Shown here: positions 42,118 to 54,870 of the stretch, one piece after another
Numbering within the stretch: position 1 is the stretch's first letter
How the letters are laid out: every line of letters begins with the position of its first letter
NCBI RefSeq assembly: GCF_040958095.1
Contig: NC_091172.1
Location: 25,018,562 to 25,082,561, forward strand
Origin: Procambarus clarkii
Lineage: Eukaryota > Arthropoda > Malacostraca > Decapoda > Cambaridae
Reading direction: 5' to 3'
Length of the DNA: 64,000 nt
Program-made: the position numbers and the translations under genes
Notes under the pieces: model-generated
Told to the model about the DNA's origin: nothing
Databases searched by the model: none
Seen by the model: the letters and a program-made list of their open reading frames with translations, nothing else

Positions 42118-44295
42118 CACCTCTCTCCCCCCCCCCCCCCCCCTCCCACCCACCCACAACTTGAGTGTCTCTCAGCACTTTGCCTCTAAGTCAATGCAAT
42201 GTAAGTGAGAAGCTCACAGTATTCTGAAAACTAAATGTGGTATTTAATATCAAGAAGGTAGATAGGACACCCTGATTTACAGATTAATGTAATTGACTTC
42301 CATCTCATGTTGAATACTGAAGAAAAAATACTCGGGAAAAGTGTGGCTTGTCTGCAGAGAGCAAACTTTGTAACAGACATTAATTTAAAGGGGCCAAGTT
42401 GTGTGATGAGAGAGTGAGAGTGCTGGGTGGATTGTATCTTCCTGTACTGGGAAAAACAAAAAATTGGTCATAAAAGCTTATTCAACAGCCTGAATTTACG
42501 ATTTTACAAGCATCTAATTTGAGGTGTTATACCTACCTAACCAGAAGTATTACGAGCTTAAGTAACTCGCCTAACTTATCAAGGGCGATGTCCATTACTC
42601 TGAGGTTGTCTAGAATGTGATGCTCTTAATTAATATCACTAAAGCCCCAGAATTTCAATTTTGGGCCCGAATGTGTTCAAATTGCAGTGAATTATGCATG
42701 AGGCATTATGCATGATTATGTGATTATGCATCACCACCCTAATGTCACCACATTATGCATGTCCTGTACACAAGGTGGAGAAGTAGGCCAGAATAATTTG
42801 GCTTGTACTAGACTGGACTCAGGTTTCTGATGGGAAATGGTTTTTAGTGAGAGATAATGTCAAAGGTAAAAAAAAAAAAAAAAAAAATGCTAGATTTGAC
42901 CTGCAGTGCTGGGTGCTTCAACTTCTTTTGTTTTCCAATTTATATTAAAAAAAACTTTCCTAACAGGTAAGACATTTCATGAGTGTTTAAAGTACTTGTA
43001 AGGAAGTTACCCAACTTTACTCCTCCAAAGTTAGAATGGCATTACAGTACAGTATACACATGTATGAGACAATGGTAGATTCAAAATAGGATTTGGACAT
43101 GGACAATTTGGACGATCATTACTCTTTTCTGAGTAATGATTTTTCTACTCTCAGTTTAATCATTTAGAGCACTTCAAAGTACAGTAATTATATCAGAAAT
43201 GGTGGTCTTGCATACTCTTCAGAATTCCCTTACCCGTACAATCTTTATAATTTTTCTTTAAAATAATGCAAAAGTTTTGAATCTTAAACTTTTTTTTTTT
43301 TTTAAAGATAGTGAATACTTTTGAGAAATATTGCATACAGGGAGGAGGGGAGGGGCTTAAAACTCAAATGTTTCATTTGGTCACTACCACATCCAGAGAG
43401 GCTATAACAACGTCTTACCAAGTGACCCAGCACTAGACAAGGGTTAAGAGGATAGTACTATTAATTGTAGATCAGTTTAAAAACATCACTATACTGTGTT
43501 AACATTAATTTATAAGATTCTGATCTGTCAGAAGACCAGTAATTGGTGATGTGCAGAGTATTTTCTAGGGGGTGAAAATGATCCCATTGCTGGAGTGCAC
43601 ATGACATTCAGGCTATGTAGGTATATGAGGGCTTGTTGCACTTTAGACGTTGAAGGGAAGTCTTTTAATTTTCAACCGTGCACACAGTATGTTAGAAAAC
43701 AAATAGCGTTCCGTGCTGGAAAATTTTTATATTTTTATATTTGACTATATTTACTATATTTTACCATGTGCTGAAAATTGTAATTGTAATATTTTCAGTT
43801 TCTCTAATTGATTGTTGGATTTGAAAAATTTCAAGAAAAAAAATATATACTGTATATATAAACGTTATGTTTCAACAAACAATACTGTATTTATTTTTGT
43901 TTTCTACTGTATATTGTATGTTTTTTCTTTCCCTCCATCTAGTAGTGCCAGTACACTTGCATGGGAATGTATTATGGTAACTAAATTCTAACGTGGCATG
44001 GTGTCTCACTATACTGTACTTTCTTTGCATGAATGGTAATGATATGTTAAATACTGTCATTATTCTTCATTGTTTCTTATTTCCTTGTGCATGTTTGTTG
44101 TAAATAATTCTAATAGTTTATCACATTGGTCAGTACATTAGTCAAATTTTTGAGAATCTATTTTCCAGAAAAGATTGTACAGTAATTTATAAAATATCAG
44201 TTTATTCATGATACTATGACTAACATAGGCGACTTAACCCAAATTTGACTGAATCTGTAGTTATTTGATTTTACTGAATTATCTTGTTTCCACAG
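42118..44295. other. Spacer with homopolymers, no gene seen
   Basis: A C-rich run (42126-42143) and an A run (about 42868-42887) are present. ATTATGCAT words repeat near 42685-42750. No coding frame is supported. Confidence 0.4.
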
Positions 44296-46440
44296 CAGCG
44301 TGTTGACATCGTGACTACGCCGACTACACAACGGACAGTTACGGACAGCCAACACAGCGACCTAATACTACCCTAACCAACCAACGATCCAATGAACCAA
44401 CCAACCCCCTGTACCTTTAGACAACCACTTCCAACAGTCATGTTCCCAGTGACGCCAAACACTTGCGTAAAACAAACTCGCAAATGACTTGCCCCTGGGG
44501 CTGCAGTGCACATCTGACTACATACAGGTGACTTAATTGTAGATAAATGTGCAGGCAAATGCACATGTATGACATTATTAATTTATGTATATTTTTTTTT
44601 ACTAAAATATGTATAATGTCTAAATTTTAATTGTTTGACTTATCAAGGAAGTGTTGATGTACAAGGTCATATATGTATGGGAAACGGTCCATTCTTGTTT
44701 AACAAGTGATGCATTGTAGATTAGCTGATATCCAGTATAGTGGGTATAATTCATGATTCATTATTAAAATCAGGTAAAAATTTGCTGCAATTTATCCTGT
44801 TTTTTTTTCTTTTAGCAGTCTTATCTAGTATTGTCAAACTTTTTATAGATTCAGTAATTATTCAAATAATGAATGTGATATATTAGGTGGCTTATTATTC
44901 ATCAATTTAATGAGTGTAGTTTTCAGTACATTTATATGACTGAACTTTTATGAAACTACTGTACCTAACAAGATTTTGATTCGGGTTTTTTCTTTGAATT
45001 GTCTTAAATGGAGGCAAGTTTTAATCTAGCTGTGCAGTAGATTTGTCAGTTTTGGTCATTGAAAAATAGATCACTGAAACTGTGTTAGATCAGTTGTTGC
45101 CCTTGAAAATATTTGGCAACAGACTCCTCCTTGGGTTTTTTCCCCCCCATCTGACAAGCGTATGATCTTACTCGTCATTGTTTTTTTGGCTAGTTTAGTT
45201 CTGTAAGACGACCTCTATGACAAGGTTTTGCTGTTATGCCTCACATTCCATATTCATCTCCAACTCTAAAACAGCTTTGCAGTAGTCCTGAATGGAAGCA
45301 TTTCATAGTGTTGTTATCTTACCAGTAAAGAATAGCAACATAGTTATAGATCACTTTCTAGTTTGTATAATTGACTTGAAATTGTTTCAATATTGCAAGG
45401 TATGTTTGTGTGTTGTCGTCATCAGGCGTTGCTCGTGTGTGCAGGATATATTGGTCTTATTTTGGATGATTTCTTGATGCCTCTGATCTGGTGTTTGTTA
45501 ACCGTCTTGTATTATCTTGAGAAATGTTTTGCGTGTATAAACTACTTTTTAAAATTTTTGTTAAGCAGCTTGTTAGGTATAATGTGTGCTTGATGTTGCT
45601 GATATAAACTGCATTCTCTTTAATTTCATTTCTAAGCTAAGGATATATATATTTTTGTTCAATTTTAGGTTGCATCAATTTTATGCAAAATAGATTGAAG
45701 TTATATCTAAGAATTTAAAGCTTGCTTGTTTTGCAATTTGTCTGTCTTTTACATGTATCAAACTGATTTTTTAATTTAAATTGTTTATAAGCCATGTCTA
45801 AAGCCTGTACTACTGCATTCAAAAGTAGAAATAATGACCTAATGACTCAGCAGACAGACTTGGGAACAGACTGAAAGATCTGACAAATACATCCCAAATC
45901 CCAGAGCCCAAAATGACTTTATTTAAAAAAAAAAATGTAAAGTGGTTAAGATTGGTATGACTGGCATGAAGACTTCAATTGTTTGCTATCTTTATATCTC
46001 CTGAATATTTACTTGGTTGGCTGTTGTTTCTTTTTAGAAAGATTAAAACTGCCACATTTTGTAATCACATAGTGGCTTTGATGTTACCATGCCAAGACAA
46101 ACTTTAAAAAGGGGTTCTGGCATTCTGACCTAAAACCAGTTGACCCAACAGTACGACTAAGGTAGTTAACATAATAAAAACTGTAATGGAATTTAAAAGT
46201 ACCCCCTTTATATCGCCCACCTTGGTTTTCTGCTGAGTAGCACTACTTTCCTTCACTGTTTTTATAATGTGAACTGGCCATGACTTTGATCACTTGTACC
46301 TGTTTGGGAAGTTCATTAAGTGTGTTCAGTCATTTTATTAAATGATGGACCATGTGTCCCCATAAAATTATTTATGTATATATTTATTGAATTGGTGAGA
46401 GAGCCATTTATTCTTGGTGACCAAAGGTGCACAAATAAAA
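44296..46440 (+). other. Possible distal 3' UTR exon of RBM45
   Basis: A strong pyrimidine tract and acceptor (CTTGTTTCCACAG) ends at 44295. The roughly 2.1 kb after it is largely free of repeats, T-rich and without a convincing coding frame. It ends near an AATAAA at 46434. The donor AGAG|GTATGG at 37803 could splice to it. There is no transcript evidence, so this is a low-confidence alternative. Confidence 0.25.
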
Positions 46441-47109
46441 TATTGTAGTTCAACTGCATTTCCATTAAACTGCTAATGTCCCTTGTAAGTACTTGTGTTT
46501 TGTGCCAGGAATATGCTAGGTTTGTTGTTTGCCTCGAGCTTGGTTGTGTGTGTGTGAAATACAGTACTGATGTATATAGTAATTTTTGTGGAAATTCTGT
46601 TCAATAATTAAGTACCAGTTAATTGCAAAGAAATATGCAAAAATACAAGTGTTTTGTAAGCGTGTATGTTTGACAGAAGCAAGCTATTTGAGCAAGATTT
46701 TTTCTTTGAAAATTCCATGTATTTTCACTTAAAATATAAGGCTTATTTACATATACAGGAAATAACAATGTAAAATAAATTAGTATTTCATTATCCTATG
46801 CTATTGTGCTTCTTTCAGTGGATCTCCCTGGGTAACGGGTAATACTCTTGAACAAGGGCAGGAGAGATTTAAAGATAACGATCACGAAAGTGTATATTTA
46901 AGTAAGGAGAATGATCTGCTAATTATGATGTGCTTGCAGCAGTCACAAATGTGATGATTCTAGGATTAGTTGCCAATTCAAAGGCTGATAAGAGATTGAA
47001 CATGAAGAATTAATTTAAATGATAGAAACTGACAGGATTAATTTTTTCTAATTATCAACACCTGATTTATTGGAATAGATACAATAAATTTATTTCACTA
47101 ATATTAATT
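46441..47109. other. Spacer, no gene seen
   Basis: AT-rich sequence with no supported feature. Confidence 0.35.
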
Positions 47110-47680
47110 TTCCTTTCCCCATTTAATGAGCGTGCGAATGCTGCCACTAAGGAAGCTATTTGCACTTGTCTCATCTCCCATAAAGGTATTCCTTATTCCG
47201 ACTTTTACCCAGTTATTCATTTTTCCATCTTTGCCTGTTGGCAGGGTTGTTGGTCTTGTTACTGGTAACAAACTGTGCACTCTTAAGAATAGTGTCTCCC
47301 CATGACCTTCCTCCTACCACCATAACCGGCGGTGGAAAATTGCTCTAGCAAGGTTGTGTATTGGCCATACATGCTTAACTCGTGGACAAATTAATGGAGT
47401 GCAGCCCTGCTGCTTACTGTCCTAACTGCATTGTTCCTCTTACAGTTGTGCATATCCTTGTTGACTGTCCCAACTTCCAGGACGCGTGTCTTGCTTTTTG
47501 ACCGTCCCTCAATAGAATTCTTGGTGAATCAGATACTTTTGATATCATTCGCCTTATGCGTTTCTCTAATTGACATCTTAAGTGATATTTAGCGCCCTCT
47601 GATTATTCCACACATTTGATGGTGCTACATAGCCTTCCCGGCTTGGTGCCTTCTTTGATAATTACTTTCTTACTGTCCCC
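47110..47680 (+). mobile_element. Jockey-like LINE, RNase H/C-terminal relic
   Basis: The + strand reads, with stops and shifts, NERANAATKEAI, IPYSDFYPVIH, IGHTCLTRGQ, CPNCIVPLTVVHILVDCPNF-like and IEFLVNQILLI-like segments. This is the end of the RNase H domain and the zinc-knuckle-like tail of Jockey-group ORF2 (RLRIGHTxLTH...C...VxHILxxCPxF). It is an inactive fragment. Confidence 0.7.
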
Positions 47681-50569
47681 ATTTTCTAAATCATTTAATG
47701 CCTTTAGATAAAATTAGTGAAATTAATATATGTTGATCATCTTGTCTTGTTTTATACTGGCATCCTCGTGACTTGAATATATACTGTGCTACATAGTCAT
47801 ACTGACTTAGCGCTTTTCAGTAAATTCCATACCCAAATTTTAAATATTTAGAAAAGGCTCATGAATCCTATTTAAGTGAGAAATGAGGTAGTGAAGAAGA
47901 TGCATAAAATATTTTGGCATATAATTCATTAGAAAAATAGGCTCTTTTCAGAAGTTAACTATACCAGAGAAACTACATGGTACATAATGCTAGCAAAGAT
48001 TGGTCACATCCAAAGACCTTACAATGTATTTGAAAACTTCAACTATGAATTTTTACTATGCCATCAAACTCCCCCCTTTCCTTTGGAGGGGTTGCTATTG
48101 GAGGTAGGTTTGGGTGCCCAGTCTCGGCACCCAAACCTGGGAATACAAGCAAACATTTTCCATCACAAACAACCAAATATTAGCAAACAACAAAAATTTA
48201 ATTGGGGTTGGAGAATACTCAATGCTGTAGGACTCCAGTTGAAGTGTGGAAGCATTGCTTGGGATGGTGCATCCTTTCCTGCATTGGCTTGGTAGGTGGT
48301 ATTCCTTGGCTCTGCAGCCTAAACATTATCAAACAATGCATATGGTAAATGCACTTGCTTCTTAAACTTTGACTAGGGGCCTGGTCGTGCACCCCACGAG
48401 CCCGACATTTCAGATACTTTGTCTCACACTTTGCCCATGGAATATAGGACACTAATGTTTCTATAGTTCTGAAGTTCACAGTATTCACCCTTATTTTGTA
48501 TATAAAGGTAGTTAAAAATATATATTTTTTGTTCCAGTCATGCATCACTTTCCTATACTTTGACAAATTTTGATCACGCTCCCATTCTACTCTCTTTTAT
48601 ATACTATTCAGTACTGTATATATTGACACATGGCACTTTCCAAACAATTCAGATTTTACACTGATGTGCTCATCTCTTGTGAATGGCCTTGGCCTCAATA
48701 TTGGCTGTCGTTCCTTCTGTCATGTAAGGAATCTACACCAGCAAACCCATTTATGTTCATATCAGCATTTTGCTCGACAGTTTTGCACTAAATATCTAGC
48801 CACCAGTCAAGGATAGAAGACACGTAGTAACTTTAAGATTTATTTAGCGGAAAGTAAACATATATTGGAACATTGCAAAACTGGCACGTGTTTGTGTTTA
48901 CACATTGGACGACCTGTCTGTAACTGGCTGCAGCAGCTGAGGCACCAGAGACATCATTCTTTTGGAGAATGGTATGTAAAGATACGAATGAACAATAACA
49001 TACACTTCTGACTTTTTTTTTTAACAAGCATATTTGTATGTTTGCATGCACATACAGTATGCATGTGCATGCAAACCAAGAGATGTGGACATTAGACACC
49101 CAACCCACGATTCTGAAAATAAAGGATTTGACGTTTTGGTCCATCCTGGACCATTATTATGTCATATATTACTCAACTTGAAATGTTATTACTTCCTTTA
49201 TTTTCAGATGTGTGTGTGTTGGGTGTCTGAATTTCAGCCATGTTGTTGCGACTTATTGTCTGCAAGAGATGTGGCTTTCACTTCAGATGCTTTGGTAGCT
49301 TTAGTTAAAAGTTTTTCAAAGATGGAGAGCATTTAAATGAAAAGGAAATTATATAACTAGTACAGTAGTAGCAAAATTGCTCCTAAGGTAGGTTTATAAG
49401 TAAAAGAACTGACGAGCATGTTACTTTCGACGATTTCTTATAAGCAGAAACTTTACCAGTTCTTTGCTTAATTAGCTTTACCTGCCATGAAATTGACAGC
49501 AAAAAGTCAGCTATATTTGAAAATCTGGATTATATTCATAATTGGACTACTTTACCAAGCTAAAATGTGTTTTCATGTTGATAAGAAAATACCCAGTGTT
49601 GGTAACTAAAACAGTACCTATAGTATACCTGTATACTGTTTAGGCTGCCTATCTTGGTAATTAATAGTCAAGCAAATTGTTATAATACTTCTCAGGAGTA
49701 TAAGAATCTAAAACAATCTTTCTGATGCATCTAACATCAGAAAAATAGCCCTTTCATTTATACAAGTACAGTATGTAATTGGCTCGGTAATTAATGATTA
49801 ACGTCGTTACATAAGTACAGTACTGTACTGTACCAAGCATAATGTTAATAACTTTGCAGAAGGTAGATAATGTTAGTAAATAAGTAGCCATCATTATTAA
49901 ATGAGCAATTAATGTTAAATAAGTAAGGTAACTAGGTTGACAAATAGTACTATATTAAGAAGAAGGCGGAATAGAAGCAAAAGTTTACCTCCACTGGAAC
50001 AATTAACTAGGTACAGTAACTCGGTATGGTAGACTAGTAGTGTCAGAAGACAACATTGCCAATCATCAGTAGGTAGGCACAAAGTATTAAAAAAAAGTAC
50101 TTAAATAGGCATCTAATTCTTGCACTGTTGCCCTTGATTTAGCCTATATATTTTCCAATAGTAATGATTGCATAGGACATGTGTTGCTCCTATATTAGAA
50201 CAATTTGAAAACTTGTATGAGCACTGTGCATTAGACTATTATTTTGTAGCTGATGTATGTTTTACATCAGTTGTACATGATAAAAATATAATGAACTGCA
50301 TGTATATTATTCTACAGTCTTTATTGTGTTATATCATATTTTATGCATGATTCTAGTGTTTATCTATACATAGCTTGTATATGGCATGCTTTACAATAAG
50401 TGAAATATGGTGTGGCACAGTGGATGATATGAGCATTACTTACAGTTTATGCTCCAAACTCCAGTGGGGTCATGTCAGCAACTGGTTGTATAACCTTGTT
50501 GACAGGCACACCAGTGGCTAGGGTTGACCGCACTAAGAATAACAGGTATTCTGTTTCTACCAGTGGTAT
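47681..50569. other. Spacer with two small palindromes, no gene seen
   Basis: A perfect 12-bp-stem hairpin lies at 48106-48138 (AGGTTTGGGTGC and inverse) and a 14-bp-stem hairpin at 49040-49076 (GTTTGCATGCACAT and inverse). A partial dispersed-repeat copy with GACGTTTTGGTCCATCCTGG lies near 49125. No coding frame is supported. Confidence 0.45.
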
Positions 50570-50890
50570 ACTATACCATATGGTGTGTTGTTCTATAGCT
50601 CATATATGGTGTGTTGTTCTATAGCTCATATATGGTGTGTTGTTCTAAAGCTCATATATGGTGTGTTGTTCTAAAGCTCATATATGTTGTGCTGTTCTAT
50701 AGATCATATACTGTACAGTGTGTTTTATAGCTCATACACGGTATGTTCTTCTATAGGTCATATATGGTTCTACAGATCAAATACTGTAGGGTGTGTTGTT
50801 CTATAGCTCATATATGGTGCACTGTTCTATAGCTCATATATGGTGTTATTCAATACCTTATATATAGTGTATTGTATACACCATATATGA
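50570..50890. repeat. 26-bp minisatellite (AT-rich)
   Basis: About ten copies of TATGGTGTGTTGTTCTATAG followed by CTCATA, the first few nearly identical and later ones decaying with indels. Confidence 0.9.
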
Positions 50891-51026
50891 TGTGTTGTGT
50901 TATAGGGATTTACATGGGAGTTGTTTTCAATAGCTTATACATAGTGTGTTTTTCAGTGCATGTACTGCATTTCTAGCAAGCTGATGTGTGCTGTATTTTT
51001 CTATGTTGTATGTATCTATGGCTGAT

Positions 51027-51070
<44 letters not shown>
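51027..51070. repeat. (ATT)n microsatellite
   Basis: About 14 copies of TAT/ATT in a pure run. Confidence 0.95.
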
Positions 51071-51937
51071 TCTATACGATTTAGATCTGTAGCACTGTGC
51101 TGAAACTTGTTAGTTTGATACTGAAGTGTTATTCAGTGTCAAGCTATTTTGTATAATACATTACCTGCATACATAATGCATTCACTTACTCCTCACCCCC
51201 CCCTGCCTGCTTCCAAACTAACTCCATATCCACTGTAGGCCTAGTAAATTAGGAAATTCAACCTGTCCATCATGCATCCATCAGTACACTTATTGAAGCT
51301 TGTCTCAACAGAAGGAACATAACCCACGTACCTCAGTATGCCCACTGCAGGTTCTTGACACAAGGAACGTAACCCACCACCATGGTACTGTAATTATTTA
51401 TAATTTTGCTGGGAAGGTAGAGTTATTGGGCAGCATCACTCATCGTGAAAGTGAACACACCCACCAAAAGGAAGAAAACCCATTGGGTTCTACATCCTGT
51501 CTCTTGTACCAAACACAGCTGGTACTTAACTTTGTCGTGTGAACAGTTTATCAAATAAGATTAATATACAGTAATTATCAACCTCTTGACTTTTCTTACA
51601 GGTGCAAATTGATGGAATCTTTTAAGAGAAGTATCTATATTTGACAAATAGTGTTTTCCTATCTCAAACAATGTGAAGTGTATTATTCTGCTCATATTTC
51701 TAATGTCTCTTAGCTGGGTATAATCTCTTGGGTATTGGTAAAGGCAATGTACATCACTGGTACTACTCATTCTGCAGTTCCATTGGTATTTATATCAACA
51801 ACGAAATCTTATTGCAGATTCTCTCTCCCTCAGCCACCTTTCTACCGTCCATAAAGAATTTGTGTTGCCAGCTGCACCCACAGTGTACCAGCGTACAGAT
51901 TCACAGTTGTTCTTATTTATTACTTTATTCAGTACTT
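51071..51937. other. Spacer, no gene seen
   Basis: Short frames without recognisable domains; nothing else is supported. Confidence 0.35.
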
Positions 51938-54136
51938 ACCTAAGTGTAATTACCCAGGTGTAGTTACAGGATGAGAACTATGTTTGTGGTGTCCCATCTT
52001 CCCAGTACAGTACCTTTGTCATATAACATTTTGAAACAACTGACAGGTTTGGTCTCCATCACATTCTCACTTAATTTGTTTGAAATGTCTGCCACTCTTA
52101 AGAAGCACACTGCCTTTTCTAATTTAGGGATGTGCTTCTTAAGATATGGCCAACATACAACTGTTGCATATTCCAAAATAGGCCTCACAAAGGTCATGAA
52201 TAATTTTTTTAATACAATATTTTGCCATCCATGTATTTAAAAGTGATTCTAATGTTCGAAAGCATAGCATATGCTCCTCGCACAATGTTCTTTATGTGAT
52301 CCTCAGGTGACAGGTTTTTTTTATTCAGAACCACCCCTAGATCTCTCTTATTATCAGAATTCTTCAATAAAGATTTTTAAATAATTTGAATGTTGTGTGT
52401 GGCCTATTTTTTTCCTATTCCACATTCCATAACATGGCATTTATTCACATTAAATTCTATCTACCAAGTGTTGTTCCATAGGCTTATTCTGTCAAGGACT
52501 TATTGAAGGGCATGACGATCATCTGTTTCAAATCTTCCCTAGTAGCTTGGCATCAACAAACATGTTAATACAATATAGTATATTCCTTCTGGAAGATCGT
52601 TTATATAGATTGAACATTACTGCTGCTAGAACTGAACCCTGTGGTACTCCACTGTTAACACTTCTCCAGTTAGATACATGGCCTCTGATTACTACCCTCA
52701 TTTTTCTGTCCGAAATTCTTCATCCATGTCAGAAGTCTCCCTGTCACTCCTCCAGCATGATCCTGTTTTCATAACAACCTTGTATGTAGGACTGTGCCAA
52801 AATCCATTTTTTAGGGCCAGATAAATGCAGACAACCCAAGCATTTCTTCCTTGTAAAAACTCCATAGCTCTATTATAGAAACTAAGTAGACTTGGTTACA
52901 CTGGATCTTCCTGATAGAAAATCATACTGTCTGTTATTACTGTATATTTTATCTTCAGCTGTCCAACCTATGTGATTTAAATTATTTTTCCAATGTTTTG
53001 ATTACTATGCGTGTCATTGATACAGGTCTATAACTTAAGAGGGTCTTCCATTCTACCATTTTTATAGATTTGAACAATGTTAGCCCTTTTCCTTACACTG
53101 TACAGTATCTGCAAAAACTCCTGTAGCATTTTTTCACTTCATCTTGAGATGAAGGTATAATGTACTATGTACGCTGCTATTCTCTGAAATTCATATTGTG
53201 TCTGGTTCTCTGAAAACTTTGTTTTGCACAAACACACTCTGGAATTATTTGTTTAGTGTTTCACACATTTCCTTTTCATTCTCCATGAATCTGTTCCCCA
53301 TTTTCAACCTCTGAACAACCTGATTTTCAACCCTTTACTTGCAATTTGCTATTAATGAATTTATGGAATAGGCCTAGTTCTGTTTTACATTTGTCTGCTA
53401 TCCCTTTCTCAAAATTTCTTTCTGCTTCTCTCCTCACTGCCATATAATAGCTTCTTCCTTCTTTGTATTGCCGGTATGTTTGGGGGTTTAGCCTGTTCCT
53501 ATATTGATTCCATTTGTTTTCTGTTCTCTGGCCCTCTTGCAATTCATGTTGAACCAATTTCCTAGTTCTGCATCTGTTTTGGTATAAATCTTTTTGTGCC
53601 TTCATCATATCTCTCACAAACTTGGCATACATCTCATTTATCTTATGCCTAACAACAAGTCTTTCCAATCACATTCATTAAAGAACTTTCTTAGTTCCCT
53701 CATAGTGTCCTCTCCTGAAATAAAGTTTTTTGACGTCCTTTTTTTCTCATTCTCTTCTAGATTATAATGCATTGTATATTTTATTTCCAAAAGGACATGG
53801 TCACTATTACCCAAGGGATGAAGGTACTGAATGTCAAACATCTCCCCCTTCTTTCCTGGTGAATATCAAATCCAGCATCGATGGAACATCCCCTTCCATC
53901 ATTGTCATGGCCTGTTTAATGTGTTGGAACAAGAATGTTTCCAGGATGAGATTTACGAACCTGCCAGTCCAAATGTCCTTTGTTCTTGCTTCATGGACTT
54001 CCCAGTCTAATGATTTCAAGTTAAAGTCAACACGTACCAACAATTGTGATTTATCTTTACCTGTTCTTACAGCAATAATGTATCTTTCATAATCATCATG
54101 AGGCCCTCTAGTTTATTGTCCAGCTCCTCCTCTGTC
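51938..54136 (-). mobile_element. CR1/L2-like LINE (family B), EN-to-3' end, interrupted
   Basis: In - strand order: the endonuclease C-terminal half (VRVDFNLKSLDWEVHE, then SMLDLIFTRKEGG, and PLGNSDHVLLEIKY across two overlapping frames), the EN-RT linker (53668-53327, rich in Arg/Lys/Gln), a decayed RT domain (52260-53100, e.g. a degenerate DxxKAFDTVxHxxLL) and a 3' UTR ending GTAATTACACTTAGGTAAGT. The 3' end matches the family B copy ending at 20317. The 5' endonuclease half continues at 54515-54870 beyond an inserted element. Several frameshifts make it inactive. Confidence 0.8.
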
Positions 54137-54512
54137 CATGTACTCACCTAGTTGTGCTTGCGGGGGTTGAACTTTGGCTCTTTAGTCCCACCTCTCAACT
54201 TTCAATCAACTTGTGTATAGATTCTGGAGCCTACTGGGGTCTATCAAATCTACATTTGAAATTGTGTATGGAGTCAGCCTACATCACATCACTGCCTAAT
54301 GCATTGCATTTGTTAACTACTCTGACACTGAAAAAATTCTTTCTAATGTCTCTGTGGCTCATTTGGGTACTAAGTTTCCACCTGTGTCCCCTTGTTTGTA
54401 TTCCACCCGTGCTAAATACTGTAGTTTCTTTTTCCCTGTCCCGCTGTCAATTCCTCTGACAGTTTTGTGGATGGTGATCATGTCTCCCCTTACTCTTCTG
54501 TCTTCCAGGTGT
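54137..54512 (-). mobile_element. LINE family A 3' end nested in family B LINE
   Basis: The sequence CACCTAGTTGTGCTTGCGGG at its + left end, and TGGAGTCAGCCTACATCACA with CCTAATGCATTGCATTTG, match the LINE at 358-600 almost word for word. It is a 5'-truncated 3' end inserted in the same orientation into the endonuclease region of the family B element. Confidence 0.8.
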
Positions 54513-54514
54513 TG

Positions 54515-54870
54515 CTTGTTGGTGGACTGTAGGTATTTAGAATTTTCAATATATCACCCTCATTACAAATCTCCAGAGCCATTATGCCAAGTTTTCACGG
54601 GTTGTCGATTATTAATTCTCTTACCCTCAGTTGTTCTTTTACCAGGATGATAACTCCACCCTTTCTAAATGTTTTCTATTTTGTCTCCAAATTGAGTAGC
54701 TCCAGGGAATACAATCTCTTAAAATATTATCATCAAGTTTTGTCTCTGTTAGTGCCAAATGGTATGAGGTACTTTGAGCTCTGTAATTATTTCATACACT
54801 CAGGAATATTGGAAGATATTCTTGTGCTGTCCCCAGATTTTGCTGGTGGAGATTAATAGATCAGCCTTAC
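54515..54870 (-). mobile_element. LINE family B, 5' endonuclease part
   Basis: The - strand reads GGVIILVKEQLRVRELIIDN, which fits the N-terminal endonuclease core of CR1/L2 LINEs (GGGVxxxVKxxL). It is the upstream continuation of the element at 51938-54136 across the nested insertion. Confidence 0.55.

Noticed and set aside
50570-50890. CRISPR-like array
   Set aside because: Units are contiguous with no unique spacers, and the genome is eukaryotic. The same holds for the arrays at 56206, 62293 and 63196.
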